Positions 20,988 to 33,351 of a stretch of 64,000 bases of DNA are shown here, one piece after another. A program made the position numbers and the translations under genes. How positions within the stretch are numbered: the first letter of the stretch is position 1; each line of letters starts with the position of its first letter. Origin of the DNA: Alopecurus myosuroides (taxonomy: Eukaryota; Streptophyta; Magnoliopsida; Poales; Poaceae); NCBI GenBank assembly GCA_028641055.1, contig CM054057.1, positions 402,370,814-402,434,813 on the forward strand, given 5' to 3'. The notes under the pieces are model-generated. The model worked only from the letters and a program-made list of their open reading frames with translations. It made no database searches and had not been told where the DNA came from.

Positions 20988-22876
20988 CTTTTTTTTTTGT
21001 GGTACTATCGTTAAAATTTTCCAGTACCCTTAGGTACCCTGGCAAGGATAAGAGCGTGTCAGAAACCCGCTGCCTCAAGTTCAAACCAACGTTACATCAT
21101 TTATCAAGTTGCCCGCTAAGAAACTAGGGGCTCGTTGTCCCAATTACAAGACGCTTTGTTAGAATGACAAACTCTAGCTAGCTCATGCACCTTCTTGTTT
21201 GTTTTCCTTGATAATGTTTGTAGGTGACTCTTCCAATAAGCGATGCCATACCCACAAAGTCCGCTAGGATCGCAGCAGCTTCAGACCACCACTCTTGCCG
21301 ACCTTCCATAATTTGTATCGAATCATCTGCTATGATCGAGTTACAACCTAGTCTATGCGCTAGAGCTAGTCCTTCTTTCATCGCCACCGCTTCCACCAAC
21401 ATTACCGAGGAGATACGCGGTAGAAACGTGATGGACGCTGCAATGAATTGTCCTTGGTAGTCTCTTAGAACACCTCCGGTCGCCCTTGAACCAGTTTCTG
21501 CATGGAAGGAGGCACCGCCATTCGGTTTTACGTGTCGAGTATCCGGTCTTACCCATCTTGCTAAAGATATACTTCCATGTGGTCCGATCGCCTTCGCAGC
21601 GTTGGAGGTTATCGAAAGAATTGGCAGCGTTGGAGGTTATCGAAAGAATTGACATCTTACATCGTCATGGACTGGGAACATCCTCGTTATGCGTGCATTT
21701 CCTTCTAATCCACCAGAGGTACCATGATGTAACTGAGATCAGTTCCTTCATGCCAATATTATCAACAATGTGGAACCCGTTGTCCTGTCGGCGTAGTAGG
21801 ACTTCTTGTATTGCTGAAACAGACCCGTCCTCCCCGGCATGCCTTGTCTATCAACTCCTCCAACCTACGTGATCTCCACATCTCTTTTGTTTTTGGGCAT
21901 TGGAACAGTAAATGTCTAATGTATTTTGGTCCTTGAGTACAAATTGGACATTCGCTTATTGTACCGACATGTCAATTGGCAAGGATACATTTGAGTGCTA
22001 TGATGCCATGTAGAGACCGCCACATGAAAATCTTCATTTTACATGGAAGTTTCAATTGCTAGAGAGTTTTTCATACAAGATTAGATGCCGACGCTCATGG
22101 TAAAGCTAGTTGTCCCGCCAAAGCGCCAAACTGATACCGCCACCGGAGATAGTAACCTGACCGAACAGAATGTTTTCCATGTGTTGTGTCACATGCTATG
22201 AAGTCATCAAATCCTTGGGTATTTATAGGAATCTGTAGAATGCGATTGATATCTGGGGTATTGAACAAGGATCGGATGAGGGCTTCGTTGCATTGACCCG
22301 TGAGGGGATCAATGAGTTCATTGACCATAGTATAGACTCCACCCGATCTTGGAGATATAACCATCCTATTCGAACTTCTTGGTATCCAAGGATCGTTCCA
22401 TATGTTGATCTTCTCTCCATTGCCGACTCTTGAAATATATCCCCATTTAAACGTAGCGAGTCCTGCAATAATACTTTGCCAAGTGAAGGATGATCCCGTC
22501 ATAGGTCCAGCCAATAGTAAATTTTCATGGGGATAATATTTAGCCTTTAACACACGAGCACATAGAGAATCAGGACCATTTATCAATCTCCAAACCTGTT
22601 TGGCCACCACTACTATGTTAAAAGAGTGGAAGTCTCTAAGCCCATGCCACACTCTTTCTTAGGGTAACATAGCTTTCACCACGCGTACCAGTGCATCCTA
22701 GCACTATTATCATCATCTCCCCACCGGAAATTTGATATAGCATTAATTATTCTTTTGCACACACCTTTAGGTATTTGAAGCACTCACAATGCATAGACTA
22801 GGACTGTCTGGGCCACAGTTTTCAAAAGGATCTTTCCCCCCAATATACAATTGTATCTCCTTCCAGCCAATGATCT
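20988..22876 (-). mobile_element. Decayed L1-type LINE, 3' half
   Basis: A T run at 20988-20999 is the minus-strand tail. The frame at 21178-21402 gives an RNase H piece (MKEGLALAHRLGCNSIIADD, with EAAAILADFV). The frame at 22095-22652 gives the region after the polymerase (KQVWRLINGPDSLCARVLKA, YISRVGNGEKINIWNDPWIP). Between them, CIQCPKTKE-like zinc-region remnants are frameshifted. A KIIGWKE-like motif close to 22876 marks the upstream limit, where a solo LTR is inserted. No catalytic polymerase motif remains. Confidence 0.75.
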
Positions 22877-24478
22877 TGAAGGGCCTACGTAATAGAATAA
22901 CAAAAAAAATCCTACTCGATAACCGAAACCAAGCCAAGATCTATAACTATGTAGATATGAAGTGACGGAGGAATACGGTGTTCATACCTTTGAACACTGT
23001 AAGCGTGATGATCAAAAGATATGTTTCGATGACGGCATTGACGATGGAGTCGTGCGTAGCTGACCTCAAGGTCGTGTAGTCGAATACGATGCGACTCTAG
23101 CACCAAAATTATGGTGCCTCGCAGGGTTTACAAACATACGGTGTAACCGATGGCTCCTGAGGCTCCGATCCAGCAAAGCAACAGAGGTAGAAAGATGGAC
23201 CGGAAAGAACTGTACACGACGGTGGGTGTAGGGTGGAGAGAACCTCGACTCTCGCACAACTCCAAATTGGGAACCACGGGATGAGAGGAGAGAGAAGTTG
23301 ATGCTGAAAAGAGGAGGGTGCCTCTCCTTATAAAGGAGGAGGAGGGGAGAAAACCCCCTTGGCTTAGCCATGTGGGACTAAATCCACATGGTGGCCGACC
23401 AAGGAGGGGGAATCTACACCCCCTTCATGGGCCACAAAGGGCCCATGCGGCTAGGCTCCCTCCTCTCTCTCCTTTTCCCTAATTTCCCTTAATGGGCCTA
23501 TTTTGCCAATTCTGGTCTTTTAGTGGAAAACACATTAAATATTAAATAAAACTATATTTAATTATTAATTACACTAATTAATAATAAATACATATTGTTT
23601 AACTTATTATACCACCGAAACACCTTTCATTGCCCTCCGATTTCCATGGGATAAATCCTGAACTATTCCGGCTATGTTCTCTCTTATTTCTCTTTGGTAA
23701 TAAATCACTCTATCATCGATCACCCTTAAGTGTGACACCCTAACGGTTCGAGATCACTGCAGACATGATCGAGATCCCTCTCCGATCAGTGATCCAAGCG
23801 GGACCTGGAATCCCCCCTTTCTGTACCTGTGCAATCTTCGATTATCTTCGTCGCTGAACCTTAAACGGAAGCTGCCCCACCTTCTGTCATCGATACTTGG
23901 TTTGTCCGGAACTTGTTCTCTGGTATCTCCATATCTAGTACGATCTTGTTACCCAAAAACCTATCTACTCATTACCATGATGTTTCATCCCCGTGATCTA
24001 GTCATATGCTTGCAAGTTTTATTTGATGTAACATCATTGAGTGGGCTTAGATTATCTGTCCATTATCTGGATTGATAAATCCCTCTCTTGATGCATATGC
24101 CTCAACATATCCCTCCGGTTATTCAACGTACACCTTTATGGTTACCCTCTTAAGTTAATGACGGTGGATGTAGTTTGACAACCTCGGGGATAGCAATAAA
24201 AATATCATCTCACGATCAGAGGTTTCGGTACTATGTTTTCTAGATATTTATAAGTTGGGTGTGTGTCCATCATGTCATTCATCCAATGACATGACTCCAT
24301 TGTCAATGACGTAATTGTCCATGATCTGAAAACCTTGATCATCGGTTGCCCAATGGACTAGTTAATAGAGGCTACTAGGGACTCTGTTTGTTTCATACCA
24401 CCCATGTATTAATGTTTAATACAGTTATAGCATGATATAAAACATATTACGAACATATATATATATATAGACACCCTA

Positions 24479-24844
24479 TTTGGCACCCTGGGTGCAGAAA
24501 ACTTATTTTGCACCCACAATTTATTTTATGTTCCCAAGTCAAAAAATTATGTTATGTACGTAATGTTTTACGTTCATGTTTGATCCGTAAGAGAATACTC
24601 GGCATAAATATAAAAAAAATATGAGTCATACCAACATAAAACTTATAAAAACAACATAAAAATGTGTATTTTTTCATTTTTTTTGTACCATCACGTTAAT
24701 AAAAGGTTTATCTCATGTATATATTTTCTTATGTTCTATTTGACATAAGGAATACGACAAAATTTACGTGACGTATAAATCATGTACGGTTCAAAAGATA
24801 CAGGGTGGGTGTACAATAACTATTCTGCACCCTGGGTGTCAAAT
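24479..24844. mobile_element. MITE copy 1 of a tandem pair, about 366 bp
   Basis: The start, TTTGGCACCCTGGGTGCAGA, is mirrored at the end by TCTGCACCCTGGGTGTCAAA with a few mismatches, giving inverted ends of about 40 bp. The interior is AT-rich and non-coding. The superfamily is uncertain. Possible TA at the ends suggests a 2-bp target, but this is weak. Confidence 0.6.
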
Positions 24845-24857
24845 TAGCACGACCCTA

Positions 24858-25211
24858 TTTGGCACCCTAGGTGTAGAAAACTTATTTTGCACCCACAATA
24901 TTTTTATGTTACAAAGTCAAAAGTTTATATTAGGTATGCAATTATTTATGTTCATATTTGATCATAAGAAAATACTCGGCATAAAAATAAAAGAAATATG
25001 AGTCATAGCAACATAAAAGTCATAAAAATATGTAATTTTTCATTTTTTTTATAGCGTCACGTAAATAAAAGGTTTATACCATGTATATATTTTTTGTTAC
25101 TTTCTACTCGACATAGGGAATACAACAAAATTTACGTATCGTAAAAATCATGTATGGTTCAAAAGATACAGGGTGGGTGTAGAATAACTATTCTGCACCT
25201 CGGGTGTCAAA
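24858..25211. mobile_element. MITE copy 2 of a tandem pair, about 354 bp
   Basis: This has the same ends and internal order as copy 1 (TTTGGCACCCTAGGTGTAGA at the left, CTATTCTGCACC...GTGTCAAA at the right) with about 10-15 percent visible divergence. Copies are in direct orientation, separated by about 13 bp. A short ACCCTATTTGG junction precedes both, so tandem duplication or insertion into the same site are both possible. Confidence 0.6.
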
Positions 25212-25360
25212 TAACGCGACATAAATCACCTTTATTATAATACCACTCATATATTACGAACATATTACCAACATATTAAGAACATATTACCACACATATA
25301 TGAGTTATTATAATAAATCACCTTTATTATTTGCATCTAGTGCATAACTCCTTTAGATCT

Positions 25361-28300
25361 AATGTATAATAACTAAGATCCGAAACCACGTAGATTTTGA
25401 TTTCCCTCGTTTTTTCGGTGGTCATCACCTTATTTGTTTGGCTGACACGCGTCTCAGCCTCCCTTTGATTATGTACGTACGTGTGCGTCTCGGCGTTCAA
25501 TTGTGGTGGACCAGCGGTTTGTGGTGGGCCCGTGGTGGCTCCACTTACCACCGCTTTGACTAGACGTGTTCCTTCTATCCAACGCGTGGCATCCTCTAGA
25601 AAACTACCGCTGCCTTTGCCTCTTCTCCCTCACGCCTCCGCCTCGCCAATCTCGGTTTGCCCGCAGAGGGCGAACAATGCTCAACGGACGCCACCAGAGC
25701 TTCACTCTCTGTGGTCATCACCGGCGGACGCGAGTTTCCACTCAGAACCTTCCCTGCCGCAGGCTGGCAGCGTCGACACACTGGCCTGCGTTCAGTGAGA
25801 CCATGGTCAACACGGCGAGGCTGAGCTCTGCCCTGGCGTTGGGCCGCATTCTGCCATGTCTTGCGCTGGCGGGTTGTCGCGCCGATGCGGTGGCGCCGCG
25901 GCCGAGGGCCTTGACATGCGGCGGCGTAGAGGCAGCGCTGGTGAGGGGATTGATCTTGAAGAAGCGGGATTCGAGGCTGAACGGGTCCGCCACCAATTCG
26001 TCGAGCTGCGGAGGCGCAGAGGCGGCTGGTGAGGGGATTGATCTTGGAGAAGTGGGATTCGAGGCTGGATAGGTCCGCTGCCGATTCATCGAGCCGCACG
26101 ATATTGATCTGGGTGATCTTCTCCATCGCGACCAAATCGTCTGCCTCCCCAACGATACCTTCCACCGCGGACATCCAGCCGCGTTCTCTGGAGTCTGAAG
26201 TAGGCCATGGCTGAACGCCTGAGGGGAACTTCTTTTTTCTCGGAGGAGCCAAGTCAGGAGGCGGGACTGGATGGAGGCGCGCGCGGCCATTCCCGTATCT
26301 GTAAGTCCCCGTTGTTAATTTTGTATCCACAGTTGATTATTTCAACAGGAGATTAGCCGATGTGTCTTCGTCTAAGAATATGGTGATCTTCTTGGTATTC
26401 CTAGGATCCAGGAGAACAGAGGTAGCAAAACATGTACACATTTGCTATTACTCATGTGGTTTATCATGTCTAGGAAAAACATGGAACTACATGCGTTCTT
26501 GAAAAAATTCAGTTTCAATGTATCTTTGATATTTTTGGTACTTTTGGTTGAATTAAAATGTACAGAAGGTACACCCTTTTGTATTTTAGTGTGTTTCCTT
26601 GCCTAAAGTTCCTTCTCTACATAGGTTCTGCTGGTATGCCTTTGTGTTAAAGACATGAGTAATTTGAAACAATGAATCTTTCTATGAATATTGGAGAAGT
26701 GCGGTCTGAATGGTATGATTGCAGTGCATTCATATTTAGTGTGTTTCCTTGCTTATTTTCGACAGTCTTCGACCTTCTGGGTAGAAAATAAGGTTAGATG
26801 TGCTTTCTAGCTGTATGTAAACTATTTCTACAAACTACAACTTAAAAAAATTAAGGTCGTTTAGGACTATACATGTATGCACTAACTGCTGACCTACTAG
26901 ATAGTGTATTATGCAGTATATATGGGATATGAAAAAATAACTTTATAATGTAGCAAATTAATTCTTATAGGTACCTATGGATTCAGCCAGGTTCCATTAC
27001 ATACTTCTCCCGGTCTCTCTTGACTTGCAGATCCCTCTTTCAGGATACAAGGTTGGAAATGACTTGGAGGACTCTTAATTTCCTGTTTTATTCTAGCAGG
27101 AACATGAAGTCTTGGTAGCATCGTTGGGGTTCAATTACATAGAGCTGAAGAAAAAGGTATATGATGTTTCTGCATTGATACTACATAAACATGAGCCGTA
27201 GATGCCTATAAAGAAAACATGCTATTGCTACAGAGTATTTGTAGATCGACCGGGTTATTTTTTGTATTTATCTAACTTGCTACAAACTCTGATCAGAAAT
27301 TTTGATTTTTTTTTCCAGCCACTGATAGTAATATTTACATTTAAAAAGTATGAAATATTATCAGTTTAGCATCCTGGCCGAGCTAATGCAAATGCTGCAA
27401 CACTTGGGTTTGGCTTCAGAATGTTAGTTAGGCAATATGCAAACATGAATACCATTAATTATCTCTTTCACTATTACCAGCTCACATCGTGAGATCGCCT
27501 TAAATGCTAGATATAGGCATAGAACGAATTTCTAAACTTTTATTTGACTATGATGTGTGAAACATTGTTAATATACTGTTTACCATTTACTTAGTTGTCC
27601 CTGTGTTGTAAGTCTAAGCTGACCAATTTCTTGTCAGATTACATTTATTCTGAAGTGCATATTATTCTGTTTGAAACAGGAGCTTGGTTATTAGCGAATG
27701 CACCATTCGATATATGCAAGTATTTTGCAACGAATCAATTCTTCTATTTTAAACCAAAGTACCAGATAAGTCCATTATGAAGTGGCAGGAAAACTCTTGA
27801 ACGTCTCTCTGATTATCTTTGAACTCAACATGTGTTCACCCTGCGTCGATTCATTCTTCTGTACCCAGCACCACCGTCAGCCAGCAAATGATCCTGGGAC
27901 GGCCGTTCTGTGATAGACAGAGGTGAGGTCCTTGTTACTGCTCCATGCTGCAGGCACTTCGTCCCCTTCCCCTGCCATGAGCCGATTAGTGGAACAGAAA
28001 GGTGCGTGCATTTTAGTGTGCACGTTTTTAGTTGGCTAATACTGTACCAGTTTACTAGATGCTTGGGTAACCATTCAAATGTCTCCGTCTTTACCATCCA
28101 GATCGTTTCTCTTTTGGTAAATCATTGACTTGAAAGAGTTGGTAGCTGTTTTTAGATTGTGGACCAGCAAAGGCAGTTCATCCATTACTGCCTTTTTTCC
28201 CCTTACTAATTGGTAATACTTAAAACGTGAAAGGTAGTTTATAGTAATGATTCACTTCCTATAATGTCAATTGCTAAGAAAGCAGCTGTCAGTAAAGATT

Positions 28301-29189
28301 CTTGCATATGTGTCTTTACTTCACCCTGCCCTCCATTCTTATTTTCAGCAACCAATGCATGAGGTTCACATGTAAAAACATGGATAAACATTTGACCATT
28401 ATCTTGGCCAGTTGACGCAATTGGCCATCTACCAATACGAGTATTTCATCTCCCTTGAAGTCATCTCTCATTTTCATCGGAATGTGCATGCAAGTGTTTT
28501 GGTTCAGCAGTTTGTGTATTTCTAGAGATCTATAGCTTGGTTCACTATGTTCCTGTTTTCTGGTAGAAACCTTAGAATTGTCGTCCACTTGGTTAATTCA
28601 CTTCAAAGTGTAATATATTAGGTAGTATTATACTCTTATTATTTACATATATATTTTTTCTAATGCCCACTGGTCCAGTTTCATTAGCTACAGTTTCCCA
28701 AAACGAGACCATATGATCTACAGAATTTATATCCTCACGCTAAGAGGATTTAGAAGTATTTGAGGGATTGAGTAATATCCTCTTGATGAGAACCAAGACA
28801 AATGGAAAGGGCGCATGAGTACTAATGATGTATAGATGTTTTATAGCTAACGATGTGCTCGGTTCAATTGTGTATCACTACTTGAAAATGTTCAATCTTC
28901 ATATCTGGATTATGTACTTTGTAAACTCTGTTTCGCGGTGTGCTATCATTATCATATTGTTGATGCAATAACTAGAATTTCCTTCCAAGCTTACTGTTCC
29001 TACGAATACTGTAATATTGCCCCCAGTTGTACTAATAACACACCATTTCTCTATCTTAAACGGCTTATCCAGATCAGAGTAAAAAAATTCTCCACCCCAC
29101 AGTATGATTGTTTGAAGCAAAATTCTCGACACTCGCCTCACGGGTACAACACATGAGAGAATATACTTCGATTTTGAACTTGCAACTAC
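25361..29189. other. Low-copy-looking stretch with a GC-rich island, no supported gene
   Basis: A GC-rich island (25560-26300) has overlapping long frames on both strands, none with a known domain. One ATG-initiated plus-strand frame runs 25803-26072. Further right it is AT-rich with isolated exon-like pieces, for example 27110-27156 (HEVLVASLGFNYIELKKK between CAG and GTATAT) on the plus strand. An island followed by intron-like DNA is what a plant gene's 5' end looks like. No chain of phase-compatible exons could be built. Confidence 0.3.
25941..26116. repeat. 88-bp tandem duplication
   Basis: GTGAGGGGATTGATCTTG begins at 25941 and 26029. The two units share most of their 88 bp, including GGGATTCGAGGCTG. 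The period is not a multiple of three, so a protein would change frame between units. Confidence 0.8.
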
Positions 29190-29216
29190 CATGTGGGCGC
29201 GGCGTGACGCCACGCC

Positions 29217-31605
29217 ATTACATGCTAGTTCTCTTTATAAAGTGTTCAAAACAGTCGCTCGTCTCCGCCCCAACTAAACTGGAAGTCCTAAATATTTATC
29301 AGATAGCGCCTCTGTATCAATATGAAGAGGTTCACCAATTTCTGCTCTTACAAGGACATTAGTATTCGGTGAAAAATAATTGCTCGACTTTGAACGACTC
29401 GCCATTTGCCCCCATTTTCCCAGAATTAGTACAGTTCGTATCCAGCACTCGTTGCAAGGAAGTTACATTATTCATATCCATTTTAATGAGAACAAGAGAA
29501 TCATAAGAAAATAGAATATGTGAAACTGGCGGTGGATTCTTGCACACCCTTGCCCCATTAATTCCACCAACTTCTTCTTCGTACAACAAAAGACTGGATA
29601 AACATTCGGCACATAAGAGGAATAGATATGGAGAGAGGGGTCTCCTCGATGAAGTCCTTCTAGTGGGTGCAAAGAAATCTATTTCCTCCGAATTGAATAT
29701 TACTTTGTATTTCAGTGAGCGAACATAAGCCATGATTGATGTATCCACCTCTGAGCAACACCCAATCTTCTCATCATATTTTTCAAGAATACCCACTCAA
29801 CACAATCATATGCCTGGTTCATGTCAAGCTTAATAACACAAGTTCTAAACAACCAAGTCTCCTATTCTTAATGGCATGAACGCTCTCATAAGCCACAAGA
29901 ACATTATTCGTGATCAAGCGCCCCGATACAAAGGCACTTTGCATTGGGGAAATGATTTCAGGTAATATTTCTTTCAGGCGAACTGCAAGCATCTTGGAAA
30001 TGATTTTGTAAATAACATTACATAGACCTATTGGGTGGAATTGGGTCACTAGCTCTAGAACATAAATTTTTGGGATTAGAATGACGGTAGTAACATTCCA
30101 ACCTGCAGGTATAATCCGTGTATTCATTGCCTGCAATATATCTTGAGTGATCTCCTCCCCATAAATGTGACTCCAGGCCTTGGGATTTAAAATCTCCTAT
30201 GTTGAAGGCCGCCTTTCTGACATCATCTGAGTTAAAAGGAGCTAGCAGTCTGTCATTCATTTGTTCTGAAACCTTTGGTTGAATTTTTTTCCATAACTGC
30301 AGGGTCCACGTCATGTACTTTGGATGTAAAAAGGTTAGAGAAGTAATGCGAAACTAGTGGTTTAAGCATCTCTGTACCTTCAACCCAGTTACCATCCGCA
30401 TTTTAAGTTTATTAATAAAGTTTTTCTTCCGCCTGGCAAGTTATGAAAAAAACATCCTGTTGCGATCCCCTGATGTAGCCAATTTACCCGGGACAGTTGC
30501 ATCCATCGTATTGCTTCTTGTTCGAGCAGAATCTCAATTAGAGAGGCTATCTCCTTTGCTTTTTTTTCCTTTTCATTTTCATCATTCATAGCGCCGCACA
30601 TTGTTTCCTCTAGTTCGTTTTGGGATTATCTAATCCTTCTCCGCGGGTTCTTGAGAACTGAACGATTTCAATCATGCATCGTCTTGTGTAGGTGCTCTAG
30701 CGTAGCCAGCACACCACCCGTAGGTACTGCAGCTGCCACAGCCCCCCAAGCATGTTCTACCATGTCACATAATCCTGGTTCTTTTAACCATTTTCCTTCA
30801 AATCTTTTTGTCCCGAACGCCTCCCGCCTCCCTAGTGTTTGTTGTTGGAATTGGGTATCAAGTAGAATTGAGTGGTGGTCCGGTCTAGCATATTCAAGGT
30901 GTTGGACAACGGCTCCTGGGTGCATCACGGACCATTCAGTCGTTGCAGTTTCCCTATCTAATATTCCCTGATCCGGCCTCTCTTCCATGTAAAAATATCA
31001 CCCGAGTAACCAAGATCATCCAGGTCACAATCTGTCACAGCATCTCGGAAAGCTTGCATGTAGTTGTGAGGTCGAGGATTGCCACCTTCTTTCTCATGGT
31101 TGTATAAAATTTCATCAAAGTCCCCAGTGACAACCCATGGGATATTTTCCTCATGGCTCGACTCTCTTAGTGTGTCCCATGTTTTGTGTTTGTCTTCCCG
31201 GTGTGGTTCTACGCAAATACCCGTTAATCTCCACACTTTATCTGTACATTCTATCATTTTTACATCGATGTACATCGGAGCTGAAAAGATTTGTTGTATC
31301 ACTAATTCCTTTTTCCAAAGCATGATCACTCCACCAATTCTTCCACTACTAGGGTTCACAATCATATGATTCATATTTAGCCTACTTTGTAGACAGTAAG
31401 CGGGAAATCTGTCAAGCTGAGTCTCCGACAAGAACATCACCTCGGGGTTAATTTGCCTTCGAGCTTTCGAAAGCGCTTGAACTGTCGGGGCATTACCCAA
31501 GCCCTGACAGATAGACGGAACCCTCGCGGGAGCCCGCCGATCCTTGTGAAGGGGAGACACCTCCGCCCTTCTTTGAGCGCTTTGTTTGGTCCTTCTCACT
31601 ACTAC
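29217..31605 (-). pseudogene. LINE ORF2 (endonuclease plus reverse transcriptase), inactivated
   Basis: Endonuclease pieces are CQGLGNAPTVQAL (start), INPEVMFLSET (active-site Glu segment), GDFDEIL (family motif GDFN, Asn changed) and a terminal DHHSILLD. Reverse transcriptase pieces are VTTVILIPK, then MQSAFVSGRLITNNVL, then PLSPYLFLLCAECLSSLLLY. The catalytic box reads FSYDSL where families have F/YADD. Frame breaks occur near 30990, 30640, 30330 and 29810. The substituted catalytic box alone would abolish polymerisation. Confidence 0.7.
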
Positions 31606-31639
31606 CTGTCCTGGTACCAAAAGGGGACCTCTCATTATC

Positions 31640-32773
31640 CGTTACCATGTCAGTTGGGCTATTTGTTTCTACTATGTCATTTTCAGTCTCCACAACAGCT
31701 TTTTTGTTTCCCAACATCAGTCTTTTCTTATCCCCGGTGTCTCCACTATTTTTCTTTTCATCCACCTCCATACTAGCGGCCTTCACTGGATTGGATGATG
31801 TGTCCTGCAGTGTATCATTATTGTACGGGAGGGCATTGTGGCGCTAGCTATAGTAACCATCTCTCCCACGACCCGTAGGGTCTCTAGCTCAATTTCCATC
31901 ATACTGATCTCTTCCTCGGACTCCTCGAGTCCCACCTCTATTCGCAGCAAAACCCCTTCCATGCCAAGTCGACCACTCTGCTTTTAGACAGTCTCCCCAC
32001 TTCAACAAATTTTCAGCTTTGAGCCAGTCTCCCCACTTCAATAAATTTTCATCGTGTTCTCACGTGCCACATTCGGGGTGAGTGTGGCCAAGATACCCAC
32101 AAGAAACATAGAACTTCAGAAACTTCTCAAATTTTATTTGGTAGAACTCCCTTTGCCCACCTTACACCATTGTGACAAACAGTGCTAGTACTTTACGGAC
32201 ATCTATTTTTACCCGAACCCTAACGAAGTTTTTTACTCCCTGAACCTCTGTTTCCACCTCCAAGACTTGCCCCCACCTTTTTCTTAGTCAAATTCTTGAT
32301 CAACACTTTATCTCTGTAGCCAATCGGAATTTTATAGATGTGGATCCAAGTTTCAAACGAGTTAAGGTCAACAGACTCGGTGAGGGCTAGTCCGTCAAAG
32401 GGCTCGATTATTACATCGTTCTGTCGAAAGAGCCAAGGTCCGCCCTTCTCAATTTTTAGCCAATCTCCTAAGCAACTACACTGGATAGTGAACAGATTGT
32501 TCTCCAATGTTGTGAATTTAATCTCTTTAGCGAGGCTCCATGACAAACTCGTATGTTGCTCAAAAGTCTACGGGCTAAAATAATTTGTGGTCTGAACCCT
32601 ACCAAGGGCCATCCACTTGATCCTCTCCTTCGGTATGTCTGTTTCTTCGAACACGAGATCGGGAATCTCGTCTTTGTCTATCCCAGGTGTTGTAGCATGT
32701 CATCCAACGCTTCTTTCTTATTGCGTCCCAATCCACTCGCACCATTGTTTGAACTTGAATATTGCGCCGCCAT
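31640..32773 (-). pseudogene. LINE ORF1 (DUF4283-type nucleic-acid-binding protein), frameshifted
   Basis: It begins at an ATG (32771-32773) with QYSSSNNGASGLGRNKKEAL. It shifts frame near 32680 and continues as the DUF4283-like domain WSLAKEIKFTTLENNLFTIQ...GGPWLFRQNDVIIEPFDG (32546-32220). Near 32100 a degenerate zinc knuckle is visible (SCGYLGHTHPEC), with its first Cys apparently lost. In plant L1 elements this protein coats the element RNA. At least two frameshifts and an in-frame stop make it non-functional. Confidence 0.65.
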
Positions 32774-32985
32774 AGCCAGGCTACAGTAGACGAATCAAGC
32801 TCGGAGAACCGCCCGCGATCGACCAAAGATGTGAAGACTACACTTGTCTGGCAACCAGAAGCAGGAGAAGCCGACAGATTAATATGTACATCGTTAATCG
32901 GAGGAACTCCAGCCAGAATAGGATTCTGTCGGAGAAAGGAAACCCTAGTTGCCCTGGCGTCTAGGACTTTTCTCAAGTATGTGTA

Positions 32986-33351
32986 TTTGCAATGGTTTAT
33001 TTTATCTAGAAGGTTGGGATAGTGTTGTGGTTATCCAAAATTATTTAGAACTAGCATACATGGAAGAGAGCTCATCTATATTTTTTTTGACCTGAGAGCT
33101 CAGTTATCTTTATGAGATTTTGTCTCACATGACCTGTTTGGTTTTTTTGGAAACTGTGAAAAACAAACTTACATCTAATTTGTCCTAGCCCTGATGGACC
33201 ATTCGCACAACTTTGTCCTGCAGCTATAATTTGGAGTTTTTTTGTTAAAGCTATAATTAGCACATAAATTTGATTACTTTTCCTGGATACATGCAATGTT
33301 TTAACATTTATGTGGATGGATATTTGGATTCTTGGTAATCCATTGAACGAT
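32986..33351. other. Unassigned sequence between two LINEs
   Basis: AT-rich, with T runs near 33080 and 33238. No feature is recognised. Confidence 0.4.

Larger units (their letters stand above)
22877..25355 (-). mobile_element. Solo Copia LTR (Angela-like), interrupted by a tandem MITE pair
   Basis: The left end TGAAGGGCCTACGTAATAGA aligns with the ends of the Copia LTRs at 34860 and 41682. The right end (ATAAATCACCTTTATTATTTGCATC...CTCCTTTA) aligns with their other end. GATCT flanks both sides (22872-22876 and 25356-25360), so this is a recombined solo LTR. Internal landmarks shared with the 34860 LTR include CATGATCGAGA and CTCTCCGATCA. About 0.8 kb of extra DNA at 24450-25215 is a MITE pair. 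Confidence 0.75.
29190..32985 (-). mobile_element. Long decayed LINE with ORF1, endonuclease and reverse transcriptase
   Basis: Read from right to left this holds a leader with AACTAGGGTTTCC, ORF1 (32773 to about 31640), an APE-type endonuclease (31605 to about 30670) and the reverse transcriptase (30600-29217). It stops after LSDKYLGLPV (about 29280), where the 3' third of ORF2 is missing. All ORFs are broken by frameshifts and stops. It is the only LINE here that retains its 5' end. Confidence 0.8.

Noticed and set aside
25566..26330. 168- and 244-codon frames on opposite strands of the GC-rich island
   Set aside because: Mutually overlapping, composition-driven, no recognised domain, and crossed by an 88-bp duplication that breaks frame.
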